From Ignavibacteriales bacterium UBA6490 (GTDB lineage: Bacteria; Bacteroidota; Ignavibacteria; Ignavibacteriales; Ignavibacteriaceae): a stretch of 6,410 nucleotides of DNA. This document shows positions 1-6,222 of the stretch, piece after piece. The stretch spans positions 2,641-9,050 of the forward strand of contig DJMM01000076.1 of the NCBI GenBank assembly GCA_002435365.1, given 5' to 3'. Position numbers and translations under genes: made by a program. Positions within the stretch are counted from its first letter, which is position 1. The number at the start of each line of letters is the position of its first letter. Under the pieces are notes generated by a model, which ran no database searches, had not been told where the DNA came from, and saw nothing but the letters and a program-made list of their open reading frames with translations.

Positions 1-107
1 TCATCATCATCCTTTTTGGCATACTTCGGATCGGGAAGCTGGTAAACAAGCTTCAGGAAAGAAGATTCTTCTTCTGATGCACTGCTGTTATTAATAATCT
101 CATTCAT
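1..107 (-). CDS. N-terminus of an unidentified protein, cut by the left window edge
   Basis: The minus strand opens at ATG (107-105) and reads in frame for 35 codons to the window edge without a stop. The peptide starts MNEIINNSSASEEESSFLKL and continues with a Pro/Lys/Asp-rich stretch ending in KKDDD. The start is supported by a good AGGAG Shine-Dalgarno sequence (118-122) 10 bases upstream; the other nearby ATG, at 115-113, hits a stop after four codons. The visible part is polar and acidic, with no signal peptide or membrane segment. It is too short to assign a family. It lies divergent from the NUDIX gene, so it belongs to a separate transcription unit running leftwards. Confidence 0.6.
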   Translation of the reverse strand, partial: MNEIINNSSASEEESSFLKLVYQLPDPKYAKKDDD

Positions 108-117
108 TTTGCATGCT

Positions 118-122
118 CTCCT
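118..122 (-). promoter_or_regulatory. Ribosome binding site of the cut minus-strand gene
   Basis: AGGAG on the minus strand sits 10 bases before the ATG at 107. It is the clearest Shine-Dalgarno sequence in the window and fixes the start of the partial gene. The other genes here have weak or no such motif. Confidence 0.5.
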
Positions 123-155
123 AAATGCATAAATCTTTTTTAACATTCAGATAAA

Positions 156-192
156 AATAAAAAAAATTCCTGTTATCACAATTTTTTTTATT
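156..192. repeat. Perfect 13-bp inverted repeat made only of A and T
   Basis: The arms at 156-168 (AATAAAAAAAATT) and 180-192 are exact reverse complements around an 11-base spacer (169-179). The element lies in the divergent spacer, within the presumed leader of the minus-strand gene at 1-107. Being all A/T it would make a weak RNA hairpin; a cruciform, bent DNA or a binding site for an architectural protein is as likely. Chance is possible in such AT-rich DNA, but a 13-bp perfect match is long. Confidence 0.5.
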
Positions 193-245
193 ACTGCCGG
201 AATGTTTATCTTAAAGTAATAAAGGAATAATAAAATTCCTGGTAT

Positions 246-274
246 AACATATTTCAGTAAATTATTAATGTCAA
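246..274 (-). promoter_or_regulatory. Candidate sigma-70-type promoter for the gene at 1-107
   Basis: On the minus strand, TTGACA (274-269, a perfect -35 box) is followed after exactly 17 bases by TATGTT (251-246, 4 of 6 to TATAAT). Transcription would start near 239, giving a leader of about 130 bases before the ATG at 107. The leader would contain the 156-192 inverted repeat. The surroundings are AT-rich, so -10-like sequence alone means little; the exact -35 box and ideal spacing are the real support. If the host uses the Bacteroidota TTTG/TAnnTTTG promoter type, this call weakens. Confidence 0.3.
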
Positions 275-299
275 TACTCTTGTAATTCACGTCAACAAT

Positions 300-764
300 A
301 TGAAACTTGCAACACTTTGCTATGTAAGGGACAAAAAGAACAGCCGCACCCTGATGATCCACAGAATTAAGAAGGAAAATGATTTTCATAAGGGGAAATG
401 GAACGGTTTGGGGGGCAAGCTAGAACAGGGCGAAAGTCCCGAAAACTGCGTTATCAGGGAAGTCAGGGAAGAAGCAGGGCTTGAAATAACCGGACCGCGC
501 ATGCATGGTTTTATTACATTCCCGATGTTCGACGGAGTTGAAGACTGGTATGTTTTTATCTTTACCGCGGATAAATTTACAGGTGTGCTTAAAGATTCAC
601 ACGAAGGGAAGCTGGAATGGATAAGGGACGAAAATCTGCTCAGCCTTAATCTGTGGGATGGCGATAAGATTTTTATGGAATGGCTTTTCCAGGATAAATT
701 CTTCAGTGCAAAGTTTATATATGAAGATAAGAAATATATTTCCAGCGAAGTCTTCTTTTATTAA
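300..764 (+). CDS. NUDIX hydrolase, MTH1/MutT-like (probable 8-oxo-dGTP diphosphatase)
   Basis: The 154-residue protein is a complete single-domain NUDIX hydrolase. The NUDIX box GX5EX7REUXEEXGU is perfect at residues 39-61 (Gly39, Glu45, Arg53-Glu54, Glu57-Glu58, Gly60-Leu61), so the metal-binding glutamates are present. The WNGLGGK sequence just before the box, and a C-terminal tail with a Trp-Asp-Gly-Asp segment followed by an aromatic-rich FSAKFIYEDKKY stretch, resemble the MTH1 subgroup. Enzymes of this group hydrolyse oxidised purine nucleoside triphosphates to monophosphate and pyrophosphate, keeping the nucleotide pool clean in the cytosol. The ATG at 300 is the first usable start and lacks a clear Shine-Dalgarno sequence. 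The gene is alone on its strand, divergent from the gene at 1-107 and convergent with the methyltransferase, 21 bp from its stop. Substrate specificity is inferred from family resemblance; it looks like a housekeeping gene bordering the cluster. Confidence 0.9.
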   Translation: MKLATLCYVRDKKNSRTLMIHRIKKENDFHKGKWNGLGGKLEQGESPENCVIREVREEAGLEITGPRMHGFITFPMFDGVEDWYVFIFTADKFTGVLKDSHEGKLEWIRDENLLSLNLWDGDKIFMEWLFQDKFFSAKFIYEDKKYISSEVFFY

Positions 765-785
765 ATAACGGAATTACAGCGAATA

Positions 786-1343
786 CTATTCCTTGATCAC
801 TTTCAGCAGGAAATAAACTTCTTCAGGAGAGAATATACCGGCAAAGAATCTTTCATAAATTACCGGTTCTATATTAACCAAAAAATCCATCCATTTAAGC
901 AGGGCAAAATGAGAAGTTATAAATCTTTTTTCCAGGATTTGAAATGCAGCCTTGCCCTGGTAATTGGTCCTGTGGTTCAGTTTCCATTTCTCGTAGAACT
1001 TCAGCCTGCGGCTGCCGATGAATTCATAATTATCAAATGTGCGGATGGAGAACGGGATTTTATGATCCGGTTCACCGAAATATTTTGTATTCAGAAAAAA
1101 CGGGGCATATACCTCGATTAAAGCACCCGGTTTTGAAATGCGGTACAGTTCAGTTACGGTATCATGAAAATTACTGAGATGCTCGAGGATATGGGAGGCA
1201 TAGATTTCATCAAAGTAATTATCCGGGAAGGGGTAAGGAAAGCTGTTTATGTCGTGGATCATGTTCCCGCCGTAGTCAACAATGTCCAGATTTACATAAC
1301 CTTCCCTGATATCTCTGCCGCATCCGATGTTCAATTTCTTCAT
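786..1343 (-). CDS. Class I SAM-dependent methyltransferase (Methyltransferase_11-like)
   Basis: The 185-residue protein has the class I (Rossmann-fold) methyltransferase motifs in order. The glycine-rich SAM loop LNIGCGRD is at residues 4-11, the acidic end of strand 2 is in VNLD (17-20), an Asp suited to the adenine contact is at about 31, and FDEIYASHILEHL is at 44-56. A later RISKPGALIEVYAP segment follows the usual fourth-strand/helix position. The protein is short, with a C-terminal half rich in aromatic and basic residues that may hold the acceptor. The acceptor cannot be told; small enzymes of this type are common in cell-surface polysaccharide and natural-product clusters, which fits the neighbouring operon. 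The start ATG at 1343 has no strong Shine-Dalgarno sequence. It is divergent from the ACP operon across a 252-bp control region and its stop (TAG) lies 21 bp from the NUDIX stop. There is no membrane segment; it is cytosolic. Confidence 0.85.
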   Translation of the reverse strand: MKKLNIGCGRDIREGYVNLDIVDYGGNMIHDINSFPYPFPDNYFDEIYASHILEHLSNFHDTVTELYRISKPGALIEVYAPFFLNTKYFGEPDHKIPFSIRTFDNYEFIGSRRLKFYEKWKLNHRTNYQGKAAFQILEKRFITSHFALLKWMDFLVNIEPVIYERFFAGIFSPEEVYFLLKVIKE

Positions 1344-1372
1344 AATATATTATATTCCGGTTATTAACGAAT

Positions 1373-1403
1373 GAAAAATAAGCCAGATAACAAAGAAGAG
1401 CAA
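1373..1403 (-). promoter_or_regulatory. Candidate promoter for the methyltransferase gene
   Basis: On the minus strand, TTG (1403-1401) is followed after 20 bases by TATTTTTC (1380-1373). This resembles the Bacteroidota -33 TTTG / -7 TAnnTTTG pattern with one mismatch in each box. The same place also reads as TTGCTC-N17-TATTTT, a poor sigma-70 match. Either would start transcription about 23 bases before the ATG at 1343. Support is motif shape and position only. Confidence 0.25.
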
Positions 1404-1413
1404 CTTTCCGGAT

Positions 1414-1441
1414 ATAATTAGAGAGTTTTGCGTCTAATTAT
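1414..1441. repeat. 9-bp inverted repeat, possible operator in the divergent region
   Basis: The arms ATAATTAGA (1414-1422) and TCTAATTAT (1433-1441) are exact reverse complements with a 10-base spacer (1423-1432). The centre-to-centre distance of the arms is 19 bp, close to two helical turns, which suits a dimeric DNA-binding protein. It lies directly upstream of the candidate methyltransferase promoter and about 155 bases before the ACP start, so it could control both directions. A weak hairpin or a chance AT-rich match cannot be excluded. Confidence 0.4.
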
Positions 1442-1493
1442 TTTCTGGAAATATGTGAATGATATCAACTAATTAAGTCGATTATATAAGTTA

Positions 1494-1547
1494 ATTTGCT
1501 TTGTGATATTTTTTAAAAAAGCGGAATACGCCCTATGCAAAGCAAAT
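1494..1547 (+). promoter_or_regulatory. Stem-loop candidate in the leader of the ACP operon
   Basis: ATTTGCTTTG (1494-1503) and CAAAGCAAAT (1538-1547) are exact 10-base reverse complements. In RNA the stem extends inwards by two G-U pairs (1504/1537 and 1505/1536). The enclosed loop holds a T6A6 palindrome (1509-1520) and a possible 3-bp mini-stem (GCG 1521-1523 with CGC 1529-1531). It sits 48 bases before the ACP start codon, just downstream of an AT-rich TATATAAG (1483-1490) that could be a -10 box, so it is plausibly transcribed. No run of U follows the stem, so it is not a standard terminator. It does not match a riboswitch class that I recognise. Possible roles are transcript stability, translational control or an operator. 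Confidence 0.4.
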
Positions 1548-1595
1548 GCTGCTGACAGGGAACAATAGTAACAATTATAAAAACAGCGGAACATA

Positions 1596-1877
1596 ATGGA
1601 AAAAAATAATATTGTACGGAAATTCATTGTGGAGAATTTCCTGTTCGGTGAATCCGATAACATCAAGGACACCACTGATATGTTTAAAGAATCAATCATC
1701 GACTCAACCGGCATACTTGAATTAATTTCGTTTATCGAGATGACCTATGGTATTCGTATCGAAGATAATGAAATGGTCCAGGAAAATTTCAACACCATCA
1801 GTTCAATAAATAAATTCCTTAAAACAAAAACTGTAAACAAGACAAATAATCATGTGTGGATTAGCGGGCATATATAA
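1596..1877 (+). CDS. Stand-alone acyl carrier protein
   Basis: This 93-residue protein is a small acidic acyl/peptidyl carrier protein. The phosphopantetheine attachment site is IDSTGILELISFIE, with Ser37 as the expected modified residue. It is followed by the usual helix II (ELISFIEMTYGI) and the EDNEM...NFNTISSINKFL stretch that forms helices III and IV. Thr replaces the Leu of the common fatty-acid ACP DSL motif, a variant seen in specialised carrier proteins rather than in housekeeping AcpP. The last 15 or so residues lie beyond the fold and are partly encoded in the 26-bp overlap with the next gene. ATG at 1596 is preceded by a weak GCGGA. It is the first gene of the operon with the AsnB- and NadE-like genes, so it probably carries their substrate as a thioester in the cytosol. 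The phosphopantetheinyl transferase must be encoded elsewhere. D-alanyl carrier (DltC-like) use is an alternative. Confidence 0.88.
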   Translation: MEKNNIVRKFIVENFLFGESDNIKDTTDMFKESIIDSTGILELISFIEMTYGIRIEDNEMVQENFNTISSINKFLKTKTVNKTNNHVWISGHI

Positions 1878-3843
1878 TAATAAAGGTCTCGACAGAAGCG
1901 CTGACGATGCTGTTAAAAGAATGGCTGCAATGCTTCAGCATAGAGGACCTGATGAATCCGGAATTTACATAGATGACTTTGCTGCGCTTGGACATTCGCG
2001 TCTGAGCATTATCGATCCCCAGGGAGGCTCCCAGCCTATTACAAATAAAGACGGAACATTGTGGATTGTATTTAACGGTGAAATATTTAATTATCACTCC
2101 ATCAGGGCAAAACTCCTGGAAGCAGGACATATTTTTAATACCAACTGCGATACCGAGGTTCTGCTTCACCTGTTTGAGGAAAAAGGGGAAAGCTGCCTGA
2201 ATGAATTAAACGGACAGTTCGCTTTTGCGGTCTGGGATTCTGTTAAAAAGGAATTATTTCTCGCCAGGGACCATACCGGCATTGTACCTATGTTTTATAC
2301 AATTACTCCTGAAGGCAAGTTTATTTTCGGTTCGGAAATCAAGGCAATCCTGTCTGAAGGCACCGTCGATCGAAATATAAACCCGAAGGCACTGGAACAG
2401 GTTTTTACATTATGGACTACTTTACCAGGACAGACCTTTTTCAAAAATATTCAGGAGCTCCCTCCTGCCAGTTATATTAAAATAAGCGGAGGGAAGATAT
2501 CCCTGCGGAAATACTGGGACCTTAATTTCAGCGACACCGATTCAGAGCTCAATTATTCCATCCCCTCCCTGGTTGAAGAAATTAGAGAAGTGCTCATTGA
2601 TGCCGTAAGAGTAAGGCTCCGCGCTGATGTCCCGGTGGGATGTTATTTAAGCGGCGGAATTGATTCATCCGGAGTAACCGCCCTGATAAGAAATAATTTC
2701 AATAACGACCTCAGAACTTTCGGAATTACTTTCGAAGATGCCGATTATAATGAAAGAGATTACCAGCAGATGATGGTATCGCATCTCGGGGTGAACCATA
2801 CCGAACAGTTTGTTTCAAATGATGATATTGCAGATCATTTCTGTGATGCAGTCTATAATATTGAAAAACCGGTTCTAAGAACAGCACCCGTACCATTGTA
2901 CATGCTTTCCCGTAAAGTAAGGGATGAAGGATATAAAGTGGTGCTCTCAGGCGAAGGCGCTGACGAGATCTTTGGCGGCTATAATATTTTTAAAGAGACA
3001 CTGATTCGTAAATTCTGGTCGGCATACCCGGATTCCCGGTCCAGGTTTATCCTGCTGCAGAGACTTTATCCCTATATATTTAAGGACAAAAGACTGCGGA
3101 ACTCCCTGATTGAATTTTTCAGAGCAGGCATCGACAATCCTGCTAATCCCTATTTCTCTCACCAGATAAGATGGAAAAACACCTCTAAGATTAAAAACTT
3201 CCTTTCACCCCATCTTTATTCTTCTAATGAGAACTACAACCCCGTTAACGAGCTTGAAAATTTTATCCCCGGGAATTTCAGCAGCTGGAGTGCACTGGCA
3301 AAAGCACAGTATATTGAAATACTGTTGTTTATGAGCGGATACCTGCTTTCATCACAGGGGGACAGGATGGCAATGGCTCATTCGGTGGAACTCAGGATCC
3401 CTTACCTGGATTACAGGATTATGGAATTATTGGCTAAGATACCATATTCGCTTAAAATAAGGGGACTAAATGAAAAATACCTTCTCAAAAAAGTGTTTGA
3501 AAAGGATCTTCCCCAAAAGATCTTAAAACGTCCTAAAAATCCGTACCGCGCTCCGATTAACTATTTATTCAGAGGGAAATCAAATAGAAACATGGATTAT
3601 GTATCCGGGGATGCTCTCAAGGAAAGCGGATTTTTCAACCCTCAGAAAGTTGCACTTCTTATCAAAAAGATGAACAACAGCACGGTGGGAGAAGTCGATA
3701 GCATGGCTGCTGCAGGGATATTATCTACCCAGGCCATTTACTACAGGTTTATTAAGGATTTTGATCTTTCCTTTAAGCCGGTATTTATTAATAAAGTATA
3801 TGACCACAGAAAAACAACTGAAAGAGCTGCTCATGGTTTATGA
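1852..3843 (+). CDS. Glutamine-dependent asparagine-synthase-type amidotransferase (AsnB family)
   Basis: The 663-residue two-domain enzyme starts MCGLAGIY, giving an N-terminal Cys nucleophile (Cys2) once Met is removed; this fixes the start. The class II glutaminase domain (about 2-210) shows the HRGPDESG segment (30-37), Arg50 in the SRLSIID glutamine-binding loop, FNGE (74-77) and the CDTEVLL loop (99-104). The synthetase domain has the ATP-pyrophosphatase loop SGGIDSS (267-273), the SGEGADEIFGGY segment (366-377) and a DRMAMAHSVELRIPYLD block. A RPKNPYRAP motif follows near 560. All catalytic parts are present. It transfers glutamine-derived ammonia to an adenylated carboxylate. It is about 110 residues longer than E. 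coli AsnB, with a C-terminal extension like AsnB-type amidotransferases of polysaccharide and natural-product clusters. The context, behind an ACP gene, suggests amidation of a carried or secreted product rather than asparagine supply. It overlaps the ACP gene by 26 bp and has no Shine-Dalgarno sequence, so translational coupling is likely. Confidence 0.92.
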   Translation: MCGLAGIYNNKGLDRSADDAVKRMAAMLQHRGPDESGIYIDDFAALGHSRLSIIDPQGGSQPITNKDGTLWIVFNGEIFNYHSIRAKLLEAGHIFNTNCDTEVLLHLFEEKGESCLNELNGQFAFAVWDSVKKELFLARDHTGIVPMFYTITPEGKFIFGSEIKAILSEGTVDRNINPKALEQVFTLWTTLPGQTFFKNIQELPPASYIKISGGKISLRKYWDLNFSDTDSELNYSIPSLVEEIREVLIDAVRVRLRADVPVGCYLSGGIDSSGVTALIRNNFNNDLRTFGITFEDADYNERDYQQMMVSHLGVNHTEQFVSNDDIADHFCDAVYNIEKPVLRTAPVPLYMLSRKVRDEGYKVVLSGEGADEIFGGYNIFKETLIRKFWSAYPDSRSRFILLQRLYPYIFKDKRLRNSLIEFFRAGIDNPANPYFSHQIRWKNTSKIKNFLSPHLYSSNENYNPVNELENFIPGNFSSWSALAKAQYIEILLFMSGYLLSSQGDRMAMAHSVELRIPYLDYRIMELLAKIPYSLKIRGLNEKYLLKKVFEKDLPQKILKRPKNPYRAPINYLFRGKSNRNMDYVSGDALKESGFFNPQKVALLIKKMNNSTVGEVDSMAAAGILSTQAIYYRFIKDFDLSFKPVFINKVYDHRKTTERAAHGL

Positions 3844-4798
3844 TTATAACTCTATTAATATTGATCCTGAATCAGAAATAAAAAAAATTACTGAAGAGAT
3901 CAGGGAAGCATTAAAAGTTAAGCTGAAAAAGAGAGGTGCGGTTGTTGGCATCAGCGGGGGAATAGACTCTTCCGTTGTACTTGCCCTGTGCGTTAAAGCG
4001 CTGGGTGCAGACAAGGTTATCGGTATCATGATGCCGGAAAAAGATTCTGAGTCAGACAGCCGGCTTTTTGCAACACTGCTTGCAAAAAAATATGGCGTTA
4101 AGACACATCTGGAAGAAATAATCGGTGTACTGGATGGTTTTGGATGCTATAGAAGACGGGATGAAGCGGTCAGAAGGATCTTTCCGGAGTTTGATAATTC
4201 CTGGAAATTGAAAATAGTGCTGCCCAAACTTGGTGAAGCTGATAACAAGCTCAATTTATTTTATCTGATAGTTATTTCACCAGACGGAAAAGAACATACC
4301 AAACGCCTGCCGCTTAATGAATACCTGCAGATAGTCGCAGCTTCAAATTTCAAACAGAGAAGCAGAATGACTATGTTATATTATTATGCTGAAGCAAATA
4401 ATTATGCAGTTATCGGCACCGGCAACAGGAATGAGCACGAACAGGGATTTTTTGTAAAATACGGGGACGGCGGCGCTGATATGAAACCTATCGCACATCT
4501 GCTGAAGACACAGGTTTACCAGTTGGCGGAATGCCTCGGTGTGCCGGAGGAAATAAGAAAACGTATACCAACCACAGATACTTACAGTGCAGGACAAACC
4601 CAGGAGGAGTTTTTCTTCCAGGTTCCGTTCGATATTTTAGACCGGGTGTGGTTTGCAATGGATAACAATGTAAGCGTGCAGGAAACTGCAGCAGCACTTA
4701 AGCTTACTACTAAACAGGTTGAAGTAATACGCGAGAATATTAATCAGAAAATCAGGGGGACTGAATATCTTAGGCTGAAGCCGCTGGAAATTCAGTAG
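3833..4798 (+). CDS. NAD-synthase-family (NadE-like) PP-loop ATPase, atypical, lacking a glutaminase domain
   Basis: From ATG 3833 the protein has 321 residues. It contains the PP-loop SGGIDSS (41-47), NFKQRSRM (172-179), GTGNRNE (195-201), KYGDGGADMKPIAHLLKTQV (209-228) and PTTDTYSAGQTQEE (246-259), which together identify the NH3-dependent NAD synthase fold. Unusual points are an insert of roughly 50 residues (about 120-170, with KIVLP and a TKRLPLNEYLQIV block) between the PP-loop half and the NFKQR motif, QTQE instead of the usual QTDE, and a C-terminus without the HKR..P signature. These suggest a specialised paralogue, perhaps an amide-forming enzyme for the cluster, rather than housekeeping NadE; that is inference. 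The frame is open back to 3761, with other ATGs at 3761 and 3800. I chose 3833 because family members begin close to the PP-loop, a GAAAGAG (3820-3826) precedes it, and the overlap with AsnB is then only 11 bp. Confidence 0.85.
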   Translation: MVYDYNSINIDPESEIKKITEEIREALKVKLKKRGAVVGISGGIDSSVVLALCVKALGADKVIGIMMPEKDSESDSRLFATLLAKKYGVKTHLEEIIGVLDGFGCYRRRDEAVRRIFPEFDNSWKLKIVLPKLGEADNKLNLFYLIVISPDGKEHTKRLPLNEYLQIVAASNFKQRSRMTMLYYYAEANNYAVIGTGNRNEHEQGFFVKYGDGGADMKPIAHLLKTQVYQLAECLGVPEEIRKRIPTTDTYSAGQTQEEFFFQVPFDILDRVWFAMDNNVSVQETAAALKLTTKQVEVIRENINQKIRGTEYLRLKPLEIQ

Positions 4799-4800
4799 AA

Positions 4801-6222
4801 TTAGAAGAATTTTGAAATTGCTTTGTAATCTTTTTTGCCGGAATCTGTTACAGGCATCTTATCTGCGTGTTTTACGGTAATAATCGATTTGTTAATTTTA
4901 TAATAAACAGAAACACTCTGTCTGATTTCTTCCGCTGCAGCCGGATCGGCATTATCGATAAGTATATTGAGCTTATCGTCCGTTCCGGAACATGCATTTG
5001 AAATCTTATGATGCCCCTCGATCATTTTTTCAACATCATCCAGGTTCAACCGCAGCCCGAATATTTTTATAAACCTTTTTAGTCTTCCCGTAATGTAAAA
5101 AAAACTGTCCCCGTCCCGGTAAGCAATATCTCCCGTATGAAGAATACCGCTCATTAGATCGCCGCTTTCCAGATCCTTCCTTTCGGTGGCATATCCAAGC
5201 ATTACATTGCCGCCTTCATATACAAGTTCACCCTGAACGCCGGGTTGTGTTATCTCTTTCCCTTCGGAAAATATTTTTATTTTCCCGCCCGGGATAGGGA
5301 TACCTATTGAACCTGCTTTTGCGGGGAGGGATTCAGCCGGCACATATGAAATCCTTGCAGTGGCTTCTGTCTGTCCGTACATTACAAAAAACCGGAATCC
5401 CTTTGTCCGTGCAAGCTCCGAGAAATATTTTACAAGCTCCACGCTTAATCTCCCGCCTGCCTGCGTCATAACTTTAAGCGAAGGCAGATCCATCTTCTGG
5501 AAATTCGTTTTTTTCAGGAGTTCATAGCTGTAGGGAACACCGGCAAATGAATTACAGTTATGACTGTTAAAGATTTTCCAGAAATCCCTGAACACAAAAC
5601 TTTTTTCCGTCATCACCAGTGAAGCCCCCGAAAGAATATGCGAGTTGATAACCGACAAGCCGTATGAATAGCTCATGGGTAGTGAGGTTATTGCGCGTTC
5701 CTGTTCCTGTATGCCGAGATAATTTTTAATGGATTCCGCGTTGGTCTGAATATTTTTATAAGATAGTCTTACAAGCTTTGGCGAACCTGTGGTGCCGGAT
5801 GTAGATAATAATACACCAGTTTCGGGGTAAATATACCCGCCGTCCGGGTTATCCGCAGTAAAGAAGCTGAAAACATCATTCACGCTGATTTTTGTATATC
5901 CCGACGTATATGAATTTTCAGGATTCAGAATAATTTCAGGTTTGTAAATAGTGATGAGGCTTCTCACTATCTCATCGTTAAGTTTTTTGTCGAGAAGTAA
6001 AACTGCATTGCCCGACTTCAGCAGGGAAAGGTAATAAATCAGGGTGGTATAATCATTCCTGCAGAACAGGAAAGAAAGATGTTTGTGCTGCGGAATTTTC
6101 CGCGCTATGGTTTCTGATATCTGGCCGGCTTCCCCGTAAGTAATTGTCAGATCATTATCTGCGTCGGTAACAAGAATATTATCCCCGAACCTTTTATCAA
6201 ATTCCCAGAAAAATTTTTTCAT
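4801..6222 (-). CDS. AMP-forming acid:thiol ligase (ANL superfamily adenylating enzyme)
   Basis: The 473-residue protein is a complete adenylate-forming enzyme. Its core motifs are in order: TSGTTGSPK phosphate loop (141-149), LPMSYSYGLS (181-190), AGGRLS (255-260), YGQTEATAR adenine/Mg site (282-290), HTGD ribose-binding Asp (362-365), GRLKRFIKIFGLRLNLDDVE hinge region (379-398), and PVTDSGKKD with the catalytic lysine at Lys463. It activates a carboxylate as acyl-AMP and passes it to a thiol. It is shorter than typical acyl-CoA synthetases (about 500-560) and near the size of DltA-like and EPS-associated AMP ligases. The ACP two genes away is the natural thiol partner, though CoA is possible. 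Substrate is unknown. It faces the NadE-like gene, with 2 bp between the stop codons, and is expressed from its own unit starting right of 6222. ATG 6222 has only a distant AGAGAAG upstream. No membrane or signal segment is seen. Confidence 0.9.
   Translation of the reverse strand: MKKFFWEFDKRFGDNILVTDADNDLTITYGEAGQISETIARKIPQHKHLSFLFCRNDYTTLIYYLSLLKSGNAVLLLDKKLNDEIVRSLITIYKPEIILNPENSYTSGYTKISVNDVFSFFTADNPDGGYIYPETGVLLSTSGTTGSPKLVRLSYKNIQTNAESIKNYLGIQEQERAITSLPMSYSYGLSVINSHILSGASLVMTEKSFVFRDFWKIFNSHNCNSFAGVPYSYELLKKTNFQKMDLPSLKVMTQAGGRLSVELVKYFSELARTKGFRFFVMYGQTEATARISYVPAESLPAKAGSIGIPIPGGKIKIFSEGKEITQPGVQGELVYEGGNVMLGYATERKDLESGDLMSGILHTGDIAYRDGDSFFYITGRLKRFIKIFGLRLNLDDVEKMIEGHHKISNACSGTDDKLNILIDNADPAAAEEIRQSVSVYYKINKSIITVKHADKMPVTDSGKKDYKAISKFF

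Noticed and set aside
223..240. 6-bp inverted repeat AGGAAT/ATTCCT upstream of the NUDIX gene
   Set aside because: Short and in AT-rich DNA; it can arise by chance and there is no U-tract or known site.
147..290. Minus-strand reading frame (GTG start at 290) for a 47-residue hydrophobic peptide with two similar segments (KYVIPGILLFLY and KIVITGIFFIFI)
   Set aside because: It has no Shine-Dalgarno sequence, its DNA is low-complexity A/T that gives hydrophobic codons by itself, and the best promoter candidate (start near 239) lies inside it. The internal similarity comes from an imperfect DNA repeat (ATTCCTG...). Worth a look only if conserved in relatives.
765..785. Terminator between the convergent NUDIX and methyltransferase genes
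   Set aside because: The 21-bp gap has no GC-rich stem or T-run on either strand.
909..1367. Plus-strand reading frames opposite the methyltransferase gene
   Set aside because: They are shadows of a clear methyltransferase on the other strand, with no recognisable domain.
1351..1415. TATTCCGG and CCGGATAT as a distant inverted pair in the divergent region
   Set aside because: The match is imperfect (one extra base) and the arms are about 50 bases apart; CCGG is self-complementary, so such pairs are easy to find.
3761..3832. Upstream starts (ATG 3761 and ATG 3800) for the NadE-like gene
   Set aside because: They add 24 or 11 residues that do not look like the family N-terminus and deepen the overlap with AsnB. 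ATG 3833 places the PP-loop at the usual distance. The 3800 start remains possible.
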